DNA of 10,968 nt from Deltaproteobacteria bacterium (lineage in GTDB: Bacteria; Desulfobacterota_B; Binatia; UBA9968). The notes under the pieces are model-generated. The model was not told the DNA's origin. It saw nothing but the letters and a program-made list of their open reading frames with translations, and ran no database searches. The stretch lies in assembly GCA_030620935.1 (NCBI GenBank), contig JAUXIP010000036.1, positions 1-10,968 on the forward strand, written 5' to 3'. A program made the translations under genes and the position numbers. Shown one piece after another: positions 6,273 through 10,968 of the stretch. The first letter of the stretch is position 1. Each line of letters begins with the position of its first letter.

Positions 6273-7133
6273 CTATAACCCGGCTTCCGAGGCGCAGCGA
6301 AAACCGATCAAGATCTGTTTGCTCTGAGGCGGCCGGCCGTGCCGCATGGCCGAACGGCACGTTCCCGGGAGGTCGTCCCAGGAACAGCCCTTCAAGACGA
6401 CCTTTTTTTCGTCCCACGGGGTGGAGGTCCATTCGAAAATATTTCCGGCGAAGTCTTCAACGCCGTAAGGACTCTTTCCGTTGGGAAAGCGTCCCACGGC
6501 CGTCGTCTCCCCGAAGCGGTCGCCGCTGTTGAGGTTATCGGCGTTCCACGCATTGCCCCAGGGAAAAATCCGGCCGTCGGTCCCGCGCGCCGCCTTTTCC
6601 CATTCCGCCTCCGTCGGCAATCGGTAGTTTCTATCTAATTTGTTCCCTCGCCATGCGCAGTAAGCTTTAGTGTCGTCGACGTCGACGAGAACCACAGGAT
6701 GTTTGGCCCAACCCTTGGGAAAAGTTTTATTCTCCCAAAGAAACTTCCGGACTTTCTCGTACGGATGGACCAGAAATCCCTGCCGCCGGTAGTCAAGTTG
6801 GGAGATATAGGGAGCAGGGTGGGCTGTTTCGTCGACAAAGGTCTTGTAGTGAGCATTGGTCACGGGCCACCGGTTAATGCAATAATTTCCCGTGTCGGCG
6901 GTCTTTCTCGTCTCTTTCTCGTACCATCCATAGGAGCGTGTTACTCCCTTATCGAGGCGGTAGGCGTATTCTCTCTCTGCCGGTGAGCTGCCCATAACGA
7001 ATGGGCCCGCGGGAACTAAAAGCTGGTCGGGGTCGTGCGGACATGGGCGATGCGGGTGGTGTTCTGCTCTCGCATAGCCGGAGGCGGCGCCCCAAAGCAA
7101 AGCGCCGACGAAGGCGAAAAACAGAAGCGTCAT
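6273..7133 (-). CDS. Exported formylglycine-generating-enzyme (SUMF1/FGE-sulfatase) domain protein, non-canonical active site
   Basis: A 286-residue protein with a Sec signal peptide (MTLLFFAFVGALLWG..., likely cleaved after ARA near residue 23) followed by one FGE/SUMF domain. Family motifs in order are VPAGPFVMGSS (40-50), INRWPVTNAHYKTFVD, HPVVLVDVDDTKAYCAW, YRLPTEAEWEKAARG, FPWGN, DFAGNIFEWTS and GFRCA near the end. In true FGE two cysteines act in GGSxxC....C. Here the segment is GCSWDDLPGTCR, so C259 keeps the second and D254 replaces the first. Sulfatase activation is therefore doubtful, and no sulfatase is in view. Many relatives of this fold serve in other oxidations or in binding. 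The frame is open upstream to 7457, but ATG 7133 is preferred because it begins the signal peptide and avoids overlap with the divergent gene; its ribosome binding site is weak. Probable first gene of a two-gene unit with the phosphatase. Confidence 0.82.
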   Translation of the reverse strand: MTLLFFAFVGALLWGAASGYARAEHHPHRPCPHDPDQLLVPAGPFVMGSSPAEREYAYRLDKGVTRSYGWYEKETRKTADTGNYCINRWPVTNAHYKTFVDETAHPAPYISQLDYRRQGFLVHPYEKVRKFLWENKTFPKGWAKHPVVLVDVDDTKAYCAWRGNKLDRNYRLPTEAEWEKAARGTDGRIFPWGNAWNADNLNSGDRFGETTAVGRFPNGKSPYGVEDFAGNIFEWTSTPWDEKKVVLKGCSWDDLPGTCRSAMRHGRPPQSKQILIGFRCASEAGL

Positions 7134-7242
7134 AACTCTACGTTTCAAAGACGGGGCGGTGAACGTGAGACCATGCGGTCCGGTTGGAAAGTCGGTGGAA
7201 GTATGGCATGAGTAATTCAAATTCACACCTGGAGAGGGAATT
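7134..7242. promoter_or_regulatory. Divergent promoter region (inferred)
   Basis: The 109 bases between the divergent starts of the FGE-domain gene and the deacetylase-fold gene must contain promoters for both if each begins a transcript. I found no convincing sigma-70 -35/-10 pair or operator dyad. The only clear element is the GGAGAGGG ribosome binding site of the deacetylase gene at 7231-7238. Confidence 0.4.
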
Positions 7243-8181
7243 ATGAAGAGAAATAGATCGCCAATCAAGTGGCCCGACGGTGCGCGCATTGCGATCACTC
7301 CTTGCGTGGCCTTTGAGACCTGGCCGGAGGATCTGGGGGGAGCCGGTTCATTGCAGCAAGAAAATCGGCGCGCCTTTCCCAGGAATGCCGTGACGAAGAA
7401 GAATCTGGCGATCATCACCGATCGAGAATTCGGTGAGCGCGTCGGTATCTTTCGCATCCTGGAGATTTTTCAGAAGGAAAGGATTCAAACGAGCTTTTTT
7501 CCGACTGGGATCACGGTGAAGAATTACCCTGACATTTTCAAAGAGGTCGTTGCCCAGGGCCACGAGATCGGGACGGAGACATGGATCCACGACTACAGCT
7601 ACATGAAAAAAAGGGACAAGGAGAAGAAGGATCTTCAACAGACCGTGAAGATTCTTAGGGATACGGTGGGGCAGGCCCCGAAAGGTTATCTTTCTACGGG
7701 CGTGGCTCCGAGCGCCTCGACCCCGGAGATCATCTTAGAGTTGGGATATAACTACTGGATGGATCCGCAGCATGAGGAGACCCCGTATACTCTGAAATTA
7801 AAACGCGGGGAATTGACGGTTCTTTCCTACTTTCAAGATCTCAATGACTATTCGAGCTATCAGCGCGCGGGGAGGACGCCGCGGGAAATGCTGCAAATGT
7901 GGAAAGATTGCTTCGACTGCCTTTATGAAGAAGGCGCCACCGATCCCAAGTTCATGATTTGGGGCAATCACCCGTTTGTGGGGGGGCGGCCGTTTCGGGC
8001 CTTGCTGCTACGGGAGTTTATTCGCTACGCGAAAGGTCACGGAAAGGTCTGGTTCGCCAGGGCCGGAGATATTGTCAAGTGGTACCGGGAGAATTATCGA
8101 GGTGCGCACGTCGAAGAGTGGCCGAATTTCAGTGTTGCAGGGAGGCGGGGCAAGATCGCCGATCTGATGAAGGCAAAGTGA
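7243..8181 (+). CDS. Polysaccharide-deacetylase-fold (NodB/PuuE-like) hydrolase
   Basis: A 312-residue protein without a signal peptide, of the carbohydrate esterase 4 fold and closest in layout to the PuuE/HpPgdA-type cytoplasmic group. Recognisable stretches are RVGIFRILEIFQKERIQTSFF, GHEIGTETWIHDYSY (106-120), PKGYLSTGVAPSASTPEIILELGYNYWMD, LNDYSSYQRAG and GNHPFVGGRPFR (241-252). The usual metal motif HxxxH after EIG reads E112-x3-H116, and the early Asp motif is replaced around CVAFETWPED, so metal binding, or the reaction itself, may differ. The substrate could be an amide such as an N-acetyl sugar or a ureide. ATG 7243 has GGAGAGGG upstream. The next gene follows after 13 bases and is probably co-transcribed. 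Confidence 0.8.
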   Translation: MKRNRSPIKWPDGARIAITPCVAFETWPEDLGGAGSLQQENRRAFPRNAVTKKNLAIITDREFGERVGIFRILEIFQKERIQTSFFPTGITVKNYPDIFKEVVAQGHEIGTETWIHDYSYMKKRDKEKKDLQQTVKILRDTVGQAPKGYLSTGVAPSASTPEIILELGYNYWMDPQHEETPYTLKLKRGELTVLSYFQDLNDYSSYQRAGRTPREMLQMWKDCFDCLYEEGATDPKFMIWGNHPFVGGRPFRALLLREFIRYAKGHGKVWFARAGDIVKWYRENYRGAHVEEWPNFSVAGRRGKIADLMKAK

Positions 8182-8194
8182 GGAGTCAAGAACA

Positions 8195-9361
8195 TTGGGG
8201 AAAAAGAAATCGCACGAGGATGAGATCAAGAGGGGGCTTGCGGTACTCCGGGACGCAGGGATAGATCCGGACGACCTCTCTCCGACCCTTGTCCCAGGTC
8301 TGGAGGAGCATTTCGAGGAAGGCCACGAGACCGATCTGGCGACCATCTTTATTCTAGGGAAAATAGCGGACTCCTCGGCGGCGGAGGTTTTGGCTCGTTT
8401 GGAAAGAAAGGCGACGGGTAAAGAGATCAAGAAAGAAATTCGTCGCTCCCTTTTTAAATTGGCTCAGAAGGGGATTAGCGTGTCCCGATCGGAGGATGCT
8501 GAGACGCCCACTGCCAGGTCGATTCTGAATTGGGATGTGCAGATCGAAGGCTATCTCTCTTCGGTCGATGGGGCCGGGGGACGACTCGTTTTGCTAGCCA
8601 AGCCTCATGCAGGGAGCGGCATTCAACTGCTTCAGGGAATGGTCAGCGATCGGGAGGGCTTACAGCGCCTCGAGGGGACCGTCATCCGGCGCAAAGAACT
8701 CCGGCAGATGATTCAAGAGATCAAGGAAAAACATGACGTGACCATGATTTCCATCCCATGGGAATACGGCGATCGAGTCCTTTACGGAGCTCACGAGAAG
8801 AGAAAGACTCTAGGTCGCGGCAGCGTAGAGAACTTTTTATCGCTGAGAGCGGTGTTCACTTCCGCGCGGCCCAAGGAGCTGGCCCATCCCATTTACGACC
8901 GAGTGAGTTCGGAGGAGGCCCGGTCCGGCGCTTGGCGGGAATTATCGCGACAATTGCTTGATGAGCCGGAGTTCCGTCCTTGGATTTTGGACGAGGATTG
9001 GGTTCGACCGTATCTTCAACAGTTGCAAGACGCCCAAGAGAGTCGGATCGTGCTCAAGCCGCTCCAGAAAGAGGAGCGGCTCGCCGCGATTGTGCGCGAG
9101 GTGGTAAGAACAATGTTTGCAGGAGAAACCGTGAAGGTCTTGCAGCGGCGGATGGAAGACATGGCACTTTATTTGTTCGAGACCGAGCGGCTGGACAAGG
9201 CCAAGCTGGCGCTTGCCGTTGCGCTTCAACTCAAGGATGAAGATCCGGGGCTGCTCGATATATCCTTTTTGACCGGGCTGGCGCAAAAGAGCTTTGCTTT
9301 TTATACTTCGCAGGAAGAGACCAAGAAGGAGGAGGAACCCTCCTTGGTTGTCAAACCCTAA
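8195..9361 (+). CDS. Hypothetical protein with HEAT-like N terminus
   Basis: A 388-residue soluble, charged protein that I do not recognise. No signal peptide or membrane helix is seen. Residues 46-93 (from DLATIFILGKIADSSAAEVL to LFKLAQKG) look like a pair of HEAT-type amphipathic helices. A middle section (about 110-210) has mixed alpha/beta character, and a helical C-terminal part (about 290-370) ends in a Lys/Glu-rich tail before PSLVVKP. The start is TTG 8195, preceded by AGGAG at 8181-8185 at nine-base spacing; no nearby ATG or GTG starts the frame better. It follows the deacetylase gene by 13 bases, so both are probably made from one transcript, which is the only clue to function. Confidence 0.75.
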   Translation: MGKKKSHEDEIKRGLAVLRDAGIDPDDLSPTLVPGLEEHFEEGHETDLATIFILGKIADSSAAEVLARLERKATGKEIKKEIRRSLFKLAQKGISVSRSEDAETPTARSILNWDVQIEGYLSSVDGAGGRLVLLAKPHAGSGIQLLQGMVSDREGLQRLEGTVIRRKELRQMIQEIKEKHDVTMISIPWEYGDRVLYGAHEKRKTLGRGSVENFLSLRAVFTSARPKELAHPIYDRVSSEEARSGAWRELSRQLLDEPEFRPWILDEDWVRPYLQQLQDAQESRIVLKPLQKEERLAAIVREVVRTMFAGETVKVLQRRMEDMALYLFETERLDKAKLALAVALQLKDEDPGLLDISFLTGLAQKSFAFYTSQEETKKEEEPSLVVKP

Positions 9362-9370
9362 TTCGTAGTT

Positions 9371-9496
9371 CCGAGTGTCGCGCCTCGGGTCTCGGGTTTC
9401 ACTCGGCACCTCTCGGTTGCCTGATGGCTGCTTACTAAGGAAGTGCTTAGCGAATCGAAAGTAGAAACCAAAAACGTAAAGACGAAAACTAGAAAC
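9371..9496. repeat. Repeat-rich convergent intergenic spacer
   Basis: Between the two convergent stops lie several small repeats. CCGAGTG (9371-9377) and CACTCGG (9400-9406) form an inverted pair enclosing a tandem CTCGGGT CTCGGGT (9384-9397). CTAAG (9435-9439) pairs with CTTAG (9446-9450). An imperfect direct repeat follows, CGAAAGTAGAAAC (9456-9468) and CGAAAACTAGAAAC (9483-9496), whose second copy runs into the M20 stop codon. CTCTCGGTTGC occurs at 9410-9420 and again at 9508-9518 inside the M20 gene. There is no T tract typical of an intrinsic terminator. Confidence 0.5.
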
Positions 9497-10782
9497 TAAA
9501 CTGGTCTCTCTCGGTTGCATATATCCAGGGCGACCAAAGCGTATATCTGCGCGGCTTTCAGCATGACATCGATCTCGATCTCCTCCGTTCTCGGGCCGAT
9601 CCGCTTTCCCCGCGGGCCGATTTTAATCGCCGGAATCCCCAACTCATTGTAGACGTTCGTGTCGGTCCAGATGCTGGCCCGGTTGGGAGCTTCCGGTTTG
9701 ACCTTTTCTCCGAAAAGGTGGTGATAGACCTCTTCGACGGATTGGACCAACGGCTCTACCCCTTTGCCCTCATAGCCGAGGAGCGACTTATAGATCTCCA
9801 TTTCATGTTCGATGCCCAGCCGGTTCAAGAGCTTTTCCAGCTCGTACTTTACTGTGACGGGTCTTACCTGAGGCGGGATGCGGATATCGACATACAGATT
9901 GCAGACTCCGGGAAAATAGTTGGGACGATAGGGTGCCCCGCCTTCGATGGCGCCGATGTTGACCTTGGGATAGAGGGGACCGGTAGAGGACTCGTAGATA
10001 TATTTTTCCTCAAACTCTTCGGCCCAATGTTCGAGCGCGTCGATGATCTTAGTCATTTTGACGATCGCGTTGAGTTTTTCCGGTGGATGGGTCGAACGCT
10101 TGGTGCCCCATGCCGCCTCCGCTTTGCCGAACGTCGTTATCTTGGCTTGAACGACCCCGTTCTGCGTCCAGACGATGTTCAGGTCCGAACCATCCGCGAC
10201 CACCGCGTAGTCGGAATGCATCCCGTGCGTCAGGAGATGGCGGGTGCCAGCCCCTTCGCCGCGATATTCCTTTGTCTGCCAGGGGCCGATGGGCGTACGC
10301 GAGATCTCCCCGACGACCGCGGCGAGAATAACATCACCCTTGAGGTTCACACCGCTTTCTTTGAGCGCTTTGCCCGCCAACATGAAGGCGGCGAGCCCGC
10401 CTTTCATGTTGGAAATACCGAGACCGCGGACCTTCCCGCCTTGAATCGAGCCTTTGAGCTCGGATTCCGGCTCTATGTCGGCTACCATGCGGAGATCTTC
10501 CTCCGTGCCGGTGAAGCTGGTATCCATGTGGCCGTTAAAACCGAGGCTGAGCCCAGTGCCGTCGCCCTTCAAAATACCGACCGCGTTGGGCCGGTCGACT
10601 TCGACCTCCTGGCGCACGGCTTTGAGTCCGTTTGCCTGGAACCATTTGAGGATAAATTCCGCAATCGCTTTCTCCTGTCCAGTCGGGCTAGGGATGTTGG
10701 TCAAATCGCAGCCGAGCTGCGCCAACTCGTCTCGGTCCAAATGGGCTAGAACTCTTTTGGCTGCTTCTTTGTCCAGGGGCAT
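9496..10782 (-). CDS. M20-family metallohydrolase (ArgE/DapE-like) with altered metal ligands
   Basis: A 428-residue cytoplasmic protein of the M20 amidohydrolase/peptidase fold (acetylornithine deacetylase, succinyl-diaminopimelate desuccinylase and relatives). The first metal motif GHMDT (84-88) is intact, with H85 and D87. The bridging Asp of the usual DMKGG is N125 in GISNMKGGLAAF. The catalytic Glu-Glu pair is GE (E159 in VVGEIS). D197 in VVADGSD fits another ligand. The C-terminal His of the usual AHTPDE is replaced in IGPRTEE. Overall length and SIWTDTNVYNELGIPAIKIGP match the fold well. It may use one metal or a different chemistry, so no substrate is assigned. ATG 10782 is chosen because GGAGGG lies eight bases upstream. 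It converges on the hypothetical gene and has its own start region on the right. Confidence 0.85.
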   Translation of the reverse strand: MPLDKEAAKRVLAHLDRDELAQLGCDLTNIPSPTGQEKAIAEFILKWFQANGLKAVRQEVEVDRPNAVGILKGDGTGLSLGFNGHMDTSFTGTEEDLRMVADIEPESELKGSIQGGKVRGLGISNMKGGLAAFMLAGKALKESGVNLKGDVILAAVVGEISRTPIGPWQTKEYRGEGAGTRHLLTHGMHSDYAVVADGSDLNIVWTQNGVVQAKITTFGKAEAAWGTKRSTHPPEKLNAIVKMTKIIDALEHWAEEFEEKYIYESSTGPLYPKVNIGAIEGGAPYRPNYFPGVCNLYVDIRIPPQVRPVTVKYELEKLLNRLGIEHEMEIYKSLLGYEGKGVEPLVQSVEEVYHHLFGEKVKPEAPNRASIWTDTNVYNELGIPAIKIGPRGKRIGPRTEEIEIDVMLKAAQIYALVALDICNRERPV

Positions 10783-10849
10783 GTTGTTTTCCCTCCGACT
10801 GCTTGGGAGACAAGAAACTACAAGGGCGTGTAAAAGTCAATCAATCTAT

Positions 10850-10882
10850 GTCGAACACGGGGTTTGAATCCCCGTGTTCGAC
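10850..10882. repeat. Perfect 13-bp hairpin
   Basis: GTCGAACACGGGG (10850-10862) pairs perfectly with CCCCGTGTTCGAC (10870-10882) around TTTGAAT. It lies 68 bases upstream of the M20 start. No U tract follows on either strand. It may be an intergenic palindromic element or a factor-assisted terminator of a gene to the right. Confidence 0.75.
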
Positions 10883-10914
10883 CAAAGGGGAGAGCCGTCG
10901 CTTGTCCCCTTTGG
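10882..10914. repeat. 10-bp hairpin adjoining the previous one
   Basis: CCAAAGGGGA (10882-10891) pairs with TCCCCTTTGG (10905-10914). AGC and GCT inside the loop can pair again over CGTC. It shares one base with the preceding hairpin, giving a two-stem array. Confidence 0.7.
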
Positions 10915-10923
10915 AACTCCCAG

Positions 10924-10968
10924 CGGTCCTTCGACTTTGCTCAGGATGGTGAGCTTGCCCTTCGAGGG
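10924..10968. repeat. Start of a palindromic intergenic repeat (runs out of window)
   Basis: The stretch beginning GGTCCTTCGACTTTGCTCAGG contains GCTCA (10939-10943) and TGAGC (10950-10954) around GGATGG, then CCCTTCGAGGG at the window edge. From memory it resembles the CTTCGAC...GCTCAGG dispersed intergenic elements that recur in many environmental bacterial genomes. Only one copy is in view, so repetition is not shown here. Confidence 0.5.

Noticed and set aside
7134..7457. Longer FGE-domain protein starting at 7457
   Set aside because: It would overlap the divergent deacetylase gene by over 200 bases and bury the signal peptide that begins at 7133.
8942..9520. 192-residue minus-strand frame across the convergent spacer
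   Set aside because: It is mostly antisense to the 388-residue gene and crosses the repeat-rich spacer. There is no supporting motif.
9718..10749. 343-residue open frame on the plus strand
   Set aside because: It lies antisense to the M20 gene, which has clear family motifs, a ribosome binding site and a full-length fold. The plus-strand product resembles no protein family.
10850..10885. tRNA 3' end: GGGGTTTGAATCCCC looks like a T arm and is followed by GTGTTCGACCA
   Set aside because: The arms extend into a perfect 13-bp hairpin, the usual C at loop position 56 is T, no discriminator base fits before CCA, and there is no D arm, anticodon arm or 5' acceptor strand upstream.

Overview
The window is 10.97 kb of bacterial chromosome with dense genes of moderate G+C on both strands. 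No rRNA, tRNA, CRISPR array, transposase or phage gene was seen. The gene mix is an ethylbenzene-dehydrogenase-type haem protein with an added c-type haem site, a radical SAM/SPASM protein of the TIGR04053 type, a PuuE-like deacetylase and a divergent M20 hydrolase. It suggests an uncultivated environmental lineage, perhaps near NC10, Rokubacteria, Tectomicrobia or Binatota. That placement is inference from gene content and is weak.

Left part (1-1591, + strand): the 3' portion of a membrane-anchored cytochrome (EB_dh domain, CxxCH motif, C-terminal membrane helix) overlaps by one base the gene for a five-helix membrane protein. They look like the electron-transfer and membrane part of a respiratory or molybdoenzyme complex whose other genes lie upstream, outside the window. 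A gap of about 500 bases (1592-2096) follows. It holds three perfect 8-bp inverted repeats and a short, uncertain minus-strand ORF.

Centre (2097-4975, + strand): a radical SAM/SPASM gene appears broken twice, by a probable one-base loss in a G tract at its natural start and by an in-frame amber codon at 2667-2669. Next come a citrate synthase gene (gltA) with an intact catalytic triad and, overlapping it by 32 bases, a cysteine-pair-less carboxymuconolactone decarboxylase/AhpD-fold protein.

Right part (4986-10782): a minus-strand pair encodes an exported FGE/sulfatase-modifying-factor-domain protein and an exported PhoA-type alkaline phosphatase, ending 10 bases from the convergent AhpD-fold gene. 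Diverging from this pair is a plus-strand pair: a PuuE-like polysaccharide-deacetylase-fold protein and an unrecognised 388-residue protein. A convergent M20-family hydrolase gene follows on the minus strand. Several of these enzymes lack residues that define their families' textbook chemistry.

The last 120 bases hold two adjoining strong hairpins and the start of a palindromic intergenic repeat. No clearly new multi-gene system is visible. The best leads are the doubly interrupted radical SAM gene, the cytochrome/membrane-protein module and the structured intergenic elements.
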